Below are positions 7,700 through 16,256 of a stretch of DNA of 23,911 nucleotides, piece by piece; positions within the stretch are counted from its first letter, which is position 1, and every line of letters begins with the position of its first letter. Made by a program: the position numbers and the translations under genes. This DNA comes from an uncultured Desulfobacterales bacterium (lineage in GTDB: Bacteria; Desulfobacterota; Desulfobacteria; Desulfobacterales; JAFDCJ01): positions 1-23,911 of the forward strand of contig CALZJV010000097.1 in the NCBI GenBank assembly GCA_945787595.1, read 5' to 3'. Below the pieces are notes generated by a model. It was not told the origin of the DNA, searched no databases, and was given only the letters and a program-made list of their open reading frames with translations.

Positions 7700-7853
7700 G
7701 ATGCTGGATACTGGTCACTGGTTACTGGTTACTCGTCACGGGTCACTGGATGCTGGAAGAAAAGGCGCTTGCGCCGCGTGTCGCTGATCTTCTCTTTATA
7801 AAAACGATAGAATACCTTGCTAATCCAGTATCAAGCATCCAGTATCCAGCATC
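7700..7853 (+). repeat. Heptad-arm inverted element E2
   Basis: The left arm (7700-7755) is eight uninterrupted 7-base words, such as GATGCTG, GATACTG and GTCACTG. The right arm (7826-7853) is four complementary words, such as CAGTATC and CAGCATC. The outermost 15 bases of the two arms are perfect inverted copies (7700-7714, 7839-7853). The core between them includes the palindrome GGCGCTTGCGCC and a TTTATAAAAA-type segment. The element ends eight bases from the etfB stop codon and separates etfB from etfA. Confidence 0.75.
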
Positions 7854-7861
7854 TGAGTCGT

Positions 7862-8632
7862 TCAGGCCAGTACTTTGGCTTCCTCACGCAGAATCCGAAT
7901 GAGTTCTCCAACCGCCTCTTGCGGCGGCCCCTTCAGTTCTATGGCCTCGCGCTCTTCAACGGCGGGTTTTAACTCGAGTATCTCCATACTACTCAGTGGT
8001 TTCTCAATAGATAGACGTTTAATATCGATTATTTTCACTTCTTTTTTCCTGGCCTTCATGATCGCCGGCAAGGTCGGATAACTCGGCTTGTTCAACCCCT
8101 TACCGGTGCCGATGACGCAGGGCAACGGCATCTCTACGACCCCTGTTGCGCCCGCTTCCATCTCACATTCCAGCACAACCCGATCCTGTTCCAATGAAAA
8201 AACCACCACGTTGGATGAAACCGGCATCTCCAGGCCGGCCGCAAGCCGGTACATCGTTTGAAATCCTTCGCTGTCGATGGATTCTTTGCCGGTGAATATG
8301 AGATCCGGTTTTCCATCCTGCTCAATAGCGGCTTTTAAGGCTCGCGCCGTCATGATACTGTCGGGGCGGCCATCAGCTTGGATTAGGATCGCACGATCGG
8401 CCCCCATGGCCAGAGCGGATCGCAAGGTGTTTTCTGCGTCTTTCTTTCCGACACTGACGGCGATCACCTCGCAATCTCCAACCTGCTTTTTTACCCGAGC
8501 AGCCTCCTCCACCGCATGTTCATCATAGGGATTCAGGATGAAGGTAATCGATTCATCGAACTGGTTCTTCTCCTTGATGGTTATTTTAGCCGCTGAGTCC
8601 GGTACATGTTTTACACAAACAAAAATTTTCAT
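7862..8632 (-). CDS. etfB: Electron transfer flavoprotein, beta subunit
   Basis: A 256-residue ETF beta subunit. It starts MKIFVCVKHVPDS, the family N-terminus, and carries LNPYDEHAVEEAARVK, VSVGKKDAENTLRSALAMGADRAIL and GKESIDSEGFQ, the nucleotide-binding region. The reading frame extends upstream to a TTG at 8668, but the ATG at 8632 matches the family start; its ribosome site (AAAGAAAAG) is modest. It pairs with etfA downstream. It is separated from the sox operon by a strong terminator and about 530 bases of repeats, so it likely has its own promoter. Whether this ETF is ordinary or electron-bifurcating cannot be decided by eye. Confidence 0.92.
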   Translation of the reverse strand: MKIFVCVKHVPDSAAKITIKEKNQFDESITFILNPYDEHAVEEAARVKKQVGDCEVIAVSVGKKDAENTLRSALAMGADRAILIQADGRPDSIMTARALKAAIEQDGKPDLIFTGKESIDSEGFQTMYRLAAGLEMPVSSNVVVFSLEQDRVVLECEMEAGATGVVEMPLPCVIGTGKGLNKPSYPTLPAIMKARKKEVKIIDIKRLSIEKPLSSMEILELKPAVEEREAIELKGPPQEAVGELIRILREEAKVLA

Positions 8633-9162
8633 GGTCTTTTCTTTAATGTCTTCACTTACCCTGGGCAATAATGACTATAGCCACCAAACCCACGAAAGAA
8701 CACGAAACCTTATTTTTAGTTTGGCGCGGTTTAGTGGTTTTCAGGGCTGAATTTACCGCGTATGAAATTTCGCCTGGATGGAAAAGCGAAAAGATTGAAC
8801 GTCGAACATCGAACGCCCAACATCGAACGTCGAATATGGATGGCGCTGCGCTTTATCTTTTTTTATAACAAGCGAACCGGAAAATTTCGAAGAGCAGATT
8901 CGCTTTGCTCAGTTTTTTATTAAATTGATCGTTCGACCCTGTCATTAGACCCTGAGGCTCTCGACGGGCAGAATTCATTATTCGATGTTGACAATCTCGT
9001 AAAAAGTCAAAATTCTCGAATTTCGGTCTCATAACCCATTGAAATTACAAGCTCTGAAATTTTATTTTTGTGCTTTTTGCGCCTTTTTGCGGCTATATCA
9101 ATGTTCGATTTTCGATGTTCATCAGTTTCTTTTTCGATCAAACTGGCCGCTGCATCAAAACC
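8633..9162. repeat. Composite intergenic repeat region including heptad-arm element E3
   Basis: No gene is seen between etfB and the sox terminator. From 8797 to 8845 there are seven 7-base words (GAACGTC, GAACATC and variants). The matching right-side words appear at about 8978-8990 and again at 9100-9124 (TTCGATG, TTCATCA). The middle has two core-like segments (about 8840-8880 and 8905-8980). The second carries GATCGTTCGACC and GGCTCTCGACGG, shared with the sox-region element at 14908-14936. Near 8680-8745 is another degenerate arm pair (CACGAAAGAACACGAAA against TTTAGTGG). TCTCGTAAAAAG is at 8995-9006, and the third hairpin-module leader at 9126-9148. Confidence 0.55.
9126..9148 (+). repeat. 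Hairpin module, truncated copy 3
   Basis: The leader TTTCTTTTTCGATCAAA (9126-9142) and left half-stem CTGGCC (9143-9148) match the modules at 60-96 and 298-334. The right half-stem is absent; the sequence passes into the terminator at 9163-9203 instead. Confidence 0.45.
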
Positions 9163-9203
9163 AAAAACAGGACTTCGCGGACCGACGACAAAGTCCTGTT
9201 TTT
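9163..9203 (-). terminator. Intrinsic terminator of the sox operon
   Basis: The 13-base arms AAAAACAGGACTT (9163-9175) and AAGTCCTGTTTTT (9191-9203) are perfectly complementary around a 15-base loop. Read on the minus strand, the stem ends in a T-run, 30 bases after the stop of the last sox-cluster gene. The A/T symmetry could allow termination in both directions. It separates the sox cluster from etfBA. Confidence 0.8.
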
Positions 9204-9232
9204 ATCGGTACATCACACCTCACATCACGGGG

Positions 9233-10570
9233 CTACCCATTGACCGAGAAACTGCTGTCGTAGTTAATCTCCCGATTGCGCGAGAAAAAGCCGACGTTGA
9301 GTATCCGACCGATATGAGGCAGTTTAAACTGAAAGGGTTCTTTGTCATGATCCAGGCCCTTCTCGCAGGCGTCAATTAATTCCGCCATCATGGCGCCGAC
9401 CACCGGGGCGTTTTTATACTGGTTGCCGCTGGTGCCGATGGCCATATAAAAGCCCTGCATGTCTGATTTATCGTAGATCGGGATCCAATCATCGGAGCAG
9501 TCATAAAGATCGCAGGTCCCCCGGGGCTGGTTGGGAATCTGCATGCTGGGCACCCGCTTGGCACAGCGGTAGGTTTGGGCTTTCCACTGGGCTTCTGAAA
9601 GTTGATTGTCCCTGCCGGTTTCCCCTTTACCGGCATAAAATTCGTCCGGGTCCACCCATTCCTGGGGATCACACTCAGGGTCCTCGCTGCCGATGAGAAA
9701 CATGTTGCCGGCTTCCGGGCGGTAATAGCAGGCAATGTCGCCGTCGGAGGTATGGTAGCCGTCTTGACGATAATCGTATCCTTCCGGCGACGGGCAGTGC
9801 ATCACCTCATGGCGCAGCGCTTTGGTTTTGATGTTGCACCCCTCATAAACGCCTTCGGCCATTTGATTAATTTTGTATGAGTGCGGGCCGGCAGCGTTGA
9901 CCACCACCGGTGCATCGAACTGGGTCCCGTCTTTAAGCGTCACCCCCAGCACCTGATTGTCCCGGCTGCGGACATCCACCACTTCGGCATTGAAGATGAA
10001 CTCCCCGCCTTTGGCCTCGGCGGCCCGCATGATGTTGTGGGCGGACAATTCCGGATCGTTGACGTACCCACCTTCCGGGCAGAAGAGTGCACCTTCCAGC
10101 TCTTTGGTCGGTTCATCAAAAAACTTGGGATCCTCGGGGCGTCTCACCGGCCAAAACTCATGTAAATCATAAACCGGCACCATTTCATTGATTTTTTTAT
10201 TGTCCCATTCTTCATAGGCAACGCCGACGGCATCGTAGTGTTTTTTGACCTTGCGCCAGTCGTGACCCTGGGATTTAATCAGAATGGAACCGGTATTCAT
10301 ATACTTGGCCAGGCCTTTCTCATCGTTGACGTGATCCAGGTAATTTTCCCAATCCAGCCAGTACTTGAACCCCTCATAAGCAAAGGCCACACCATCTTCG
10401 GTGGAATAGTGGGCCCGTACAATGGCGCAGGATGCGGCGGTGGAGCCCTGGCCGGCGTCGGTCAGCTTATCGATGCTCAAGGTCTTATAACCCATTTTGC
10501 AAAGCTCATACGCAATGGGTGCACCAATGACCCCCGCACCGATGATAATGGCATCATACTTTTTATTCAT
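9233..10570 (-). CDS. DAO-family FAD-dependent amine oxidoreductase (sarcosine/dimethylglycine dehydrogenase-like)
   Basis: A 445-residue flavoenzyme of the D-amino-acid oxidase (DAO) superfamily. The N-terminus has the FAD motif IIIGAGVIGAPIAYEL at about 8-23 with the acidic D34 at the end of the second strand. The C-terminal segment GFYMAIGTSGNQYKNAPVVG is the usual DAO closing motif. It lacks the folate (GcvT) domain of mammalian dimethylglycine dehydrogenase. It is not SoxB; a separate canonical SoxB is encoded at the head of the operon. Its place behind soxG suggests oxidation of a related tertiary or secondary N-methyl amine, perhaps the direct product of the MttB methyltransferases. 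The start has AGGAGG upstream. Proline-type dehydrogenase activity is an alternative. Confidence 0.82.
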   Translation of the reverse strand: MNKKYDAIIIGAGVIGAPIAYELCKMGYKTLSIDKLTDAGQGSTAASCAIVRAHYSTEDGVAFAYEGFKYWLDWENYLDHVNDEKGLAKYMNTGSILIKSQGHDWRKVKKHYDAVGVAYEEWDNKKINEMVPVYDLHEFWPVRRPEDPKFFDEPTKELEGALFCPEGGYVNDPELSAHNIMRAAEAKGGEFIFNAEVVDVRSRDNQVLGVTLKDGTQFDAPVVVNAAGPHSYKINQMAEGVYEGCNIKTKALRHEVMHCPSPEGYDYRQDGYHTSDGDIACYYRPEAGNMFLIGSEDPECDPQEWVDPDEFYAGKGETGRDNQLSEAQWKAQTYRCAKRVPSMQIPNQPRGTCDLYDCSDDWIPIYDKSDMQGFYMAIGTSGNQYKNAPVVGAMMAELIDACEKGLDHDKEPFQFKLPHIGRILNVGFFSRNREINYDSSFSVNG

Positions 10571-10682
10571 GGCAATACCTCCTATTTGATTTCGATTTCG
10601 GCAATATGGATGAAATCCGATTTTATGTTACTAACCCCGAAGAGCCGGTTGTAGAGAAACGTAAATTCCGCTGTATCGGGGA

Positions 10683-10805
10683 ATTGAAAATTGAAGATTG
10701 CAGATTGAATATTTGTGGATGTCGCTTCGCTCTGTCCTTTTTAAAATTGATGCGCCGGAGGGGGACCTTAAATATTCAATATTCAATCGACAATATTCAT
10801 TCATT
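10683..10805 (+). repeat. Heptad-arm inverted element E4
   Basis: Left arm words from 10683 are ATTGAAA, ATTGAAG, ATTGCAG and ATTGAAT. The core holds GGATGTCGCTTCGCTCTG (10717-10734), identical to E1. Right arm words from 10771 are AATATTC, AATATTC, AATCGAC and AATATTC. The right arm runs into the soxG gene: the TGA stop (10799-10797 on minus) and the preceding glutamate codon lie inside the arm. A GC-rich patch (GCGCCGGAGGGGGACC) sits in the core. Confidence 0.75.
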
Positions 10806-11426
10806 AAGCCAGCCGGTGAAAGCCTTCTCACCGGCAGGACGCAATCCGAATTCCTCCCCAGCTTCAAGGATCGAGGCAATCATCGTACCGGCGTATCCCC
10901 GGGAACAGGTCATGAGAAGCCCGCATCTTTCCGGGCTTTTTCCCAGGGTGACGATTTGGCAGGGGACATGCGAAAACGGACCTTGCAGTAAAAAAGGCGT
11001 TTTTTTCAGCGGATCTAAAAAATCGAGCGCCGATAATTTTTCAGCTATTGCAAATACTTCTTGACCGAAAAGTGCCAAAAACACGGTCACATCGGTTATA
11101 TCTGTAAAGGCAGGACCTTCGGGATCGGCCGGTTTGTCTCCGGTCAGATGCCATATCGATGCCTGGGTGCGGTTCATGCGATTTATCAGAATGCCGCTAT
11201 CAAATACGCATTGGCCGGGAGCATCAGGGATATGGATCCCCCAGGGTTCAGCCTTGGCAATATCCCCGTCCTGTAAATCCCATCGGGTCCGGTGGCTTAA
11301 ATCGACCACATAAGGTCCGGTTTCTTCGGCGTCATATTGCAATGCAACGGTCCAGTTGTCCCGCATTTCCGTTTTGGCCGGCCTGACGACAAACGATACC
11401 GGCGAACGTCTGATGATATTTTCCAT
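10797..11426 (-). CDS. soxG: Sarcosine oxidase gamma subunit
   Basis: A 209-residue SoxG-type protein, distantly related to the folate-binding GcvT fold and part of the heterotetrameric SoxBDAG complex. Supporting features are the length, the order behind soxA, and SoxG-like phrases such as WALQYDAEE-type openings (here WTVALQYDAEET), LSHRTRWDLQD, NRMNRTQASIWHLTGD and the C-terminal SCSRGYAGTMIASILEAG. The start is preceded by GAGGT. The stop codon is supplied by the arm of repeat element E4, and element E5 lies just upstream. SoxG sequences diverge quickly, so the call rests on operon position as well as sequence. Confidence 0.8.
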   Translation of the reverse strand: MENIIRRSPVSFVVRPAKTEMRDNWTVALQYDAEETGPYVVDLSHRTRWDLQDGDIAKAEPWGIHIPDAPGQCVFDSGILINRMNRTQASIWHLTGDKPADPEGPAFTDITDVTVFLALFGQEVFAIAEKLSALDFLDPLKKTPFLLQGPFSHVPCQIVTLGKSPERCGLLMTCSRGYAGTMIASILEAGEEFGLRPAGEKAFTGWLNE

Positions 11427-11439
11427 TATAATTACCTCA

Positions 11440-11534
11440 AATGAAAATTGAAGATTTGATGAATCGCTACGCTCTAACTGTTTTTATAAAATCGACAGCA
11501 TTCCACAAATATTCAATCGAAAATATTCATTCCC
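11440..11534 (+). repeat. Heptad-arm inverted element E5
   Basis: Left arm words from 11440 are AATGAAA, ATTGAAG and ATTTGAT. The core is short (GAATCGCTACGCTC then TTTTTATAAAATCGAC), and right arm words from 11508 are AATATTC, AATCGAA and AATATTC. As with E4, the soxA stop codon TGA (11529-11527 on minus) is formed by the right arm. The left arm abuts the soxG ribosome-binding site, so the element fills the whole soxA-soxG gap. Confidence 0.7.
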
Positions 11535-14445
11535 TTAACCGTTTCCCTTCCGGATCATAAAAAGGAAGCGCTGCCACTGTCGCGTAGAGATGCCGGCCTT
11601 CGCATTCGTCTTCATAAATCTGTAAGCGCGTGCCTTCCCTGGCCATTGATGAATCCACCAATGCCAGCCCAATGCTCTCTTTCAATCCGAAACTAAAACG
11701 CGCAATGCAGACATAGCCCTTGATGACACTATCCACAATAATTGAACCGTCTTTGGGCGTACGAGAAGCATTTTCCATTTTAAATCCGACCAATTTAAAA
11801 CGTCCTTCCTGCTTTTCGGTCTGCTTGAGTGCCACCGCGCCTACTGTTTTAGCTTCTGCTTTGGTGCGGTCCCACAGGAAACCGAGACCCACATCGTGCA
11901 GGGTGGTTCGCTGCTCGGATTCCGACCCGATGATGATGTGGCCCTTTTCCATGCGAAGCACGTTTTGCGCTTCCAGTCCGAAATTTTGAATATCATACTG
12001 TTTGCCGGCCTCTAAAAGAAGCTCCCAAATGGCTTGCATATAGGACGCCGGCACATGCAGCTCGTAGGAAAGCTCACCCACGAATCCTAGGCGCATGAGC
12101 CTGACGGCGATCGTATCTCGAATCGTAAATTCACGATACCCTGCAAAAGGAAAGGCTTCATTTGAAATATCCCCGTCGATAAGTTGTTCAAGCACTTTGC
12201 GGGCATTGGGTCCGGCAAGATTGATGACTCCCAGGGCATCGGTCAGGTTGACCATGTGATAATTCCAGCCGTCATAGCGGGTATGATAGCGAAACCACTC
12301 GACGGTGCTCCCGGCACGGCCGCTGGAGGTAGTGAAATAATACTCCTTTTCGCCGCGCTTGACGACCACACCGTCATCGATGATACAGGCGTCTTCATTG
12401 CACATGGCCGCGTATTTGATCTTGCCGTCGGCAATTTTAGACATGTTTCCGGTATAAACCCGCTGCAGTGCCTTCAAGGCATCCGGCCCCCAGATCCTGA
12501 ATTTACCCAAAGTGGATGCATCCAGCATACCCACGTTGTTGCGCACATTTTCAATTTCTTGACGGCAGCTGAAATCCTCGGAAAAATACCGCGCTCGTTT
12601 CCAGACACCGATGCGGCGCATGACGCCGCCGGCTTTCATCTGGGATTCATGCAGCGGTGTGCACTTATACATGTCGTGGTTTGTCCCGGCATAGGTTGCA
12701 ATAAAAGTCGGAATCATGGGTGCACGAACCGTCGTCGGTTTGGCCAGATCACTGCCCACGCCATGATACTGCGCCACAAACAACGGCAGGTTGTGTCCGG
12801 GGATTCCGCCTTGGCCGGGCCCTGTCCCGGCTGCTGTGAAACGTTTAATCAATTCCGTGGCATCAAAACCCATCTCCAGGGCTTGAGAAACATTTTTTAA
12901 GGTTGTGTCCTCATCGAAACAAATAAAGGTTTTGCGGCCTTTAACCGGGGCTTGAACCAGTTTGCATCCCCGTGAGACGCCCGGTAGGTCATTGAGCCGC
13001 TCACGGGCCGGTTTGACATCTGATTCAACGTCGGCATTACAATCTGCTGCCGCCATGAGTCCTGCCAGGTGACCGGATGCCTCGATGGACAGGGAATCGT
13101 CTAACCCCAGCAAACGACCGGCAGCATGCATTTTTTGCGGCAGTTTTGCAGGCAAAAAGAAACCCGTGCGGCTGTCATATGCAAGTTTAGCCTGGGCCAG
13201 GGAAAGCGGCCCGGTAACCGGTGTCATCCCGGCCGACGCCACCAGAAGATCACAATCAACATCCCGCTGGTGGGTTCCCTGGATGGTGCTCAGAGTCACT
13301 TTGTTTAGGCGGGTGTCTCCATGGGCCGTATTGGCAACCCATCCGCGCAAAAACGGTATTTTCTTGGCAGCAAGCCCTGCTACCAGGGCAGGATCCTGCC
13401 CGTCTTCCCGAATGTCGGCCACCTGTGATATTTTAAGACCTAAACCTGAAAGATCCAAAGCCGCTTCTATTCCGAGATCATGGGCAATGCTGAAAACGGC
13501 ATTTTCTCCGGGAAGCAAGCCATAGGTTCGCGCCAAGCGGTGGGCGCAGCCGACCTGCATGATCCCCGGGCGTTCGTTATTTTCAAAGAGCAGGGGTCGC
13601 TCGATACATCCCGTGGCGACCACAACACTTTGCGCCCGAATTTCGATGTAGCGTTCATCAAAGAAATCTGAATCACCCCCCACTTGAAAGGCAGTGATGA
13701 GGTTGTTGTTATAAGCACCGACCACGGAGGTGTGAGTAAAAACACGAACGGTGGGGGCTTGCTCCACCAGTTCCGCCAACTCCCAGGCTCTTTCGAACAA
13801 GTGGATGCTGTTGTCATATTCAGCCGGGCGATAGTCAAAAAATCCTCCCAACCAAGGGCGGGATTCCAGAAGGATGACACGCAGCCCTCTCTCGGCCGCA
13901 GCCAAAGCCGCAGACATACCCGCAGGTCCGCCGCCGATCACGCATACATCCGCTTTGGGATAGATTTCATCATACTTGCCCTTCATCTGAAATTCAGGAG
14001 AAATTTTTCCCAGCCCGGCGGCTTTTCGCACCTGCTTCAAGGCAATCGGCCATATTTGGGCCGGTTTATGCATCATACGATAGTAAAACCCGGCGGGCAT
14101 GGCCCAATCCAGCCTGTCCATGAATCCCATAAGATCTTTTTCAGGCGTTCCTTTTACATTTTGGGCTTTTACCGTCATCCCGTTTTTGAGAAGCGTATTT
14201 TCAGTACGAACATTGGGGATGCCGTTTACCTGCATACAGGTATTGCTGCATTCGCCGTCCAGACTGTAAAGACCCCGGGGGCGGTGGTATTTAAGGCTGC
14301 GGGAGAATATGCGGATACCGCTGGCATATAAAGCGGTTGCGACCGTATCGCCAGTCACCCCCCGGCAGGTTTTGCCGTCATAGTTCAAAGATATTTTTTG
14401 GGCGGAATTTATTCGCAAGGTCGGCAGTTTGCTTAGCCTGTTCAT
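11527..14445 (-). CDS. soxA: Sarcosine oxidase alpha subunit
   Basis: A 972-residue alpha subunit, close to the family length. Domains in order: an N-terminal ferredoxin-like fold (about 8-100, with SLKYHRPRG and GECSNTCMQVNG); an FAD/NAD-type dinucleotide domain starting at DVCVIGGGPAGMSAAL near 166-181; a SoxA linker domain around 500-590; and a C-terminal folate-binding aminomethyltransferase domain (about 590-965, with VGMLDASTLGKF and LSYELHVPASY). In characterised enzymes this subunit binds folate and NAD, and the methyl carbon leaves as methylene-THF. Its ATG overlaps the soxD stop by four bases. In an anaerobe, oxygen is an unlikely acceptor; the nearby etfBA suggests a dehydrogenase mode. 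Confidence 0.94.
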   Translation of the reverse strand: MNRLSKLPTLRINSAQKISLNYDGKTCRGVTGDTVATALYASGIRIFSRSLKYHRPRGLYSLDGECSNTCMQVNGIPNVRTENTLLKNGMTVKAQNVKGTPEKDLMGFMDRLDWAMPAGFYYRMMHKPAQIWPIALKQVRKAAGLGKISPEFQMKGKYDEIYPKADVCVIGGGPAGMSAALAAAERGLRVILLESRPWLGGFFDYRPAEYDNSIHLFERAWELAELVEQAPTVRVFTHTSVVGAYNNNLITAFQVGGDSDFFDERYIEIRAQSVVVATGCIERPLLFENNERPGIMQVGCAHRLARTYGLLPGENAVFSIAHDLGIEAALDLSGLGLKISQVADIREDGQDPALVAGLAAKKIPFLRGWVANTAHGDTRLNKVTLSTIQGTHQRDVDCDLLVASAGMTPVTGPLSLAQAKLAYDSRTGFFLPAKLPQKMHAAGRLLGLDDSLSIEASGHLAGLMAAADCNADVESDVKPARERLNDLPGVSRGCKLVQAPVKGRKTFICFDEDTTLKNVSQALEMGFDATELIKRFTAAGTGPGQGGIPGHNLPLFVAQYHGVGSDLAKPTTVRAPMIPTFIATYAGTNHDMYKCTPLHESQMKAGGVMRRIGVWKRARYFSEDFSCRQEIENVRNNVGMLDASTLGKFRIWGPDALKALQRVYTGNMSKIADGKIKYAAMCNEDACIIDDGVVVKRGEKEYYFTTSSGRAGSTVEWFRYHTRYDGWNYHMVNLTDALGVINLAGPNARKVLEQLIDGDISNEAFPFAGYREFTIRDTIAVRLMRLGFVGELSYELHVPASYMQAIWELLLEAGKQYDIQNFGLEAQNVLRMEKGHIIIGSESEQRTTLHDVGLGFLWDRTKAEAKTVGAVALKQTEKQEGRFKLVGFKMENASRTPKDGSIIVDSVIKGYVCIARFSFGLKESIGLALVDSSMAREGTRLQIYEDECEGRHLYATVAALPFYDPEGKRLRE

Positions 14446-14702
14446 TCATTCACCTCCGGTTTTGCCACTTCAAGGTTGGCTGTTGTATCCCGGTGAATGG
14501 TAAACCAGGAACCGCACCCATCCCGGTGAAACCACCATTCCTTTTGGATACCGGCCACACATTCATTCAGGTGGACGTATTCACACCAATTTGCGGGGGC
14601 AAGTCCTTCTTCGTCGGGCCTTGGTCCTTTTTCCACTCCGCCATAGCGGAACTCATAACCATTTCGTTTGCCGCAAATGGGGCATGTAATGGTGGATGCC
14701 AT
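14442..14702 (-). CDS. soxD: Sarcosine oxidase delta subunit, zinc-binding
   Basis: An 86-residue SoxD. The zinc ligands known for the family, two N-terminal cysteines and a later His/Cys pair, are present as C7 and C10 (CPICGKR) and H59 and C63 (HRDGCGSWF). The length is typical. The start follows AGGGAGA; the stop overlaps soxA by four bases. It sits between soxB and soxA as in canonical soxBDAG operons, but 330 bases of repeats separate it from soxB. Confidence 0.93.
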   Translation of the reverse strand: MASTITCPICGKRNGYEFRYGGVEKGPRPDEEGLAPANWCEYVHLNECVAGIQKEWWFHRDGCGSWFTIHRDTTANLEVAKPEVNE

Positions 14703-15032
14703 GGGTTTTCTCCCTTTTAAATTGAATATTGAATATTGAAGAATGAATATTTAAGGAATACTGTCGTTATTATCTTTGTTTCAACCGCTTGATATAACAG
14801 ACTGATATAGCGGAATAAACGAATGCCTAAAGTGACCTAAATTGCCTAAAATGACTAAAATTAAGGAAACGCTGCGCTCTATCTTTTTTATAAAATTGAT
14901 CGTTCGACCCAGAGGCTCTCGACGGTCAGAATACCACAATTTTAGCTCATTTTAGTTCAATTTAAATTTTAGCTCATTTTCTCAATTAAAATTAAAACTT
15001 TCGTCATTCGTCATTCGTCATTCGACACTCGT
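14703..15032. repeat. Composite repeat array E6 inside the sox operon
   Basis: No gene is seen between soxB and soxD. Three arm types are stacked. ATTGAAT-type 7-base words (14721-14755) form a left arm with no clear partner. CCTAAA-type words with a 9- to 10-base period (from 14826) pair with TTTTAG-type words (14939-14985) around a core with TTTTTTATAAAATTGATCG. TTCGTCA-type 7-base words (15000-15034, five in a row) end on the soxB stop codon and lack a left partner. The core carries GATCGTTCGACC and GGCTCTCGACGG, shared with the region near 8935-8970. The array looks like nested or recombined elements. Confidence 0.65.
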
Positions 15033-16256
15033 CTAGTTATCCGGTGAATAGTTCACCAAAGCCGCCGTCTCCCCCATCAAGCGGTGTTGTTCATAACGTC
15101 GCAGATGAAAAGGTTTCAGCATATCGGGGCATTTCCCGCTTGCTAAAAATTGGGCCATATATTTTCCGGTGGCGGCACAGGATTTAAAACCAAAATACCC
15201 CCAGCCGCAGTTCATATAATAACCTTCAATCTGGTCATTCCCATCCATGATCGGCGCCATGTCGGGCGTCATGTCTGCCAGGCCGGCCCAATGACGCATG
15301 AATTTAACGCCTCTTAAGCACGGCAGCATCTCCGCCAAGGCTTGGGCCTGATGTTTGATGTAATAAGCCGTGGTTTGAGTCGTGTAATTGGGCCAGGGAT
15401 CCATGTGAGCGCCGGTGGCGATTTCACCTTTGAGGGTCTGGTTGGCATAAACGTGATATGCACCGGATGAAATCACATGATTTAAAATCGGTTTCAGCGG
15501 CTGTGTGACCATGGACTGGATGGTCAAGACACTGATGGGCAGCTTGATACCCAGCATTTCATAGGAAATAGCAGCCGAATAACCACCGGCCGACAACAAT
15601 ACGCGCGGGGTATGAATTTTTCCCCGATCCGTATCTACAGAGACTATTTTACTGTTTTCAACCCCGATGCCGGCAACTGTGGTCTGCTGATGAATATCGA
15701 CCCCGCCCTTTGAAGCACCTTTTGCCAGACCCCACACGACCGCATCATGGCGTAAAATTCCGCCCGGCGGATGATACATGGCGCCAAAAATCGGATAGGT
15801 GATGTCCTGCGATATGTTCAAGGCGGGCATCATCTCCCGGCATTGCTTGGCATCGATCAAATGACTTTCAACCCCGTGAAACTGGGCCGTCGCAACGTTC
15901 ATACGCGCCGCATTCATTGCTGCTTCGCTGTGCAACAGATTCAGGTTTCCGCAATTAAAAAACATCAGATTGTAGTCCAGCTCTTTTGTCAGTATCGGCC
16001 AGAGTTTAAGGCCTTCCCTGTATAGCGGAACATTTTCCTGGGTTCGCTGGTTGGCGCGCACGATGGCCGTGTTGCGCCCCGCGCCGCCGAAACCGATAAA
16101 ACGTTTTTCGAGAACCGCCACATCGGTGATGCCTTGGTCCCTGGCCAGAAAATAGGCCGTGGCCAAACCATGCAGACCACCGCCGATGATTACCGCATCA
16201 TAGCTGGACTTGAGTCGGGGTTTTTTACCCCATAAAGGTTTATATCTGCCAAACAT
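15033..16256 (-). CDS. soxB: Sarcosine oxidase beta subunit
   Basis: A 407-residue catalytic subunit of heterotetrameric sarcosine oxidase. It has the FAD motif DAVIIGGGLHGLATAYFLA (20-38), then GGAGRNTAIVRAN, and GGILRHDAVVWGLAKGA with H170, which corresponds to the histidine that covalently carries FMN in SoxB. The C-terminal HWAGLADMTPDMAPI and YYMNCGWGYFGFKSC segments are diagnostic. The start is preceded by GAGGAAA. It heads the operon and is divergent from the rpiR-type regulator. Substrate could be sarcosine or another N-methyl amino acid; the domain set alone does not decide. The stop codon directly adjoins a repeat arm. Confidence 0.93.
   Translation of the reverse strand: MFGRYKPLWGKKPRLKSSYDAVIIGGGLHGLATAYFLARDQGITDVAVLEKRFIGFGGAGRNTAIVRANQRTQENVPLYREGLKLWPILTKELDYNLMFFNCGNLNLLHSEAAMNAARMNVATAQFHGVESHLIDAKQCREMMPALNISQDITYPIFGAMYHPPGGILRHDAVVWGLAKGASKGGVDIHQQTTVAGIGVENSKIVSVDTDRGKIHTPRVLLSAGGYSAAISYEMLGIKLPISVLTIQSMVTQPLKPILNHVISSGAYHVYANQTLKGEIATGAHMDPWPNYTTQTTAYYIKHQAQALAEMLPCLRGVKFMRHWAGLADMTPDMAPIMDGNDQIEGYYMNCGWGYFGFKSCAATGKYMAQFLASGKCPDMLKPFHLRRYEQHRLMGETAALVNYSPDN

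Noticed and set aside
7700..7853. CRISPR-like array of short repeats
   Set aside because: The 7-base words are contiguous, degenerate and mirrored in an inverted arm; there are no spacers of constant length and no cas genes.
8633..8668. Upstream TTG start for etfB
   Set aside because: The ATG at 8632 gives the normal ETF beta N-terminus (MKIFVCVKHVP); the extra 12 residues match nothing in the family.
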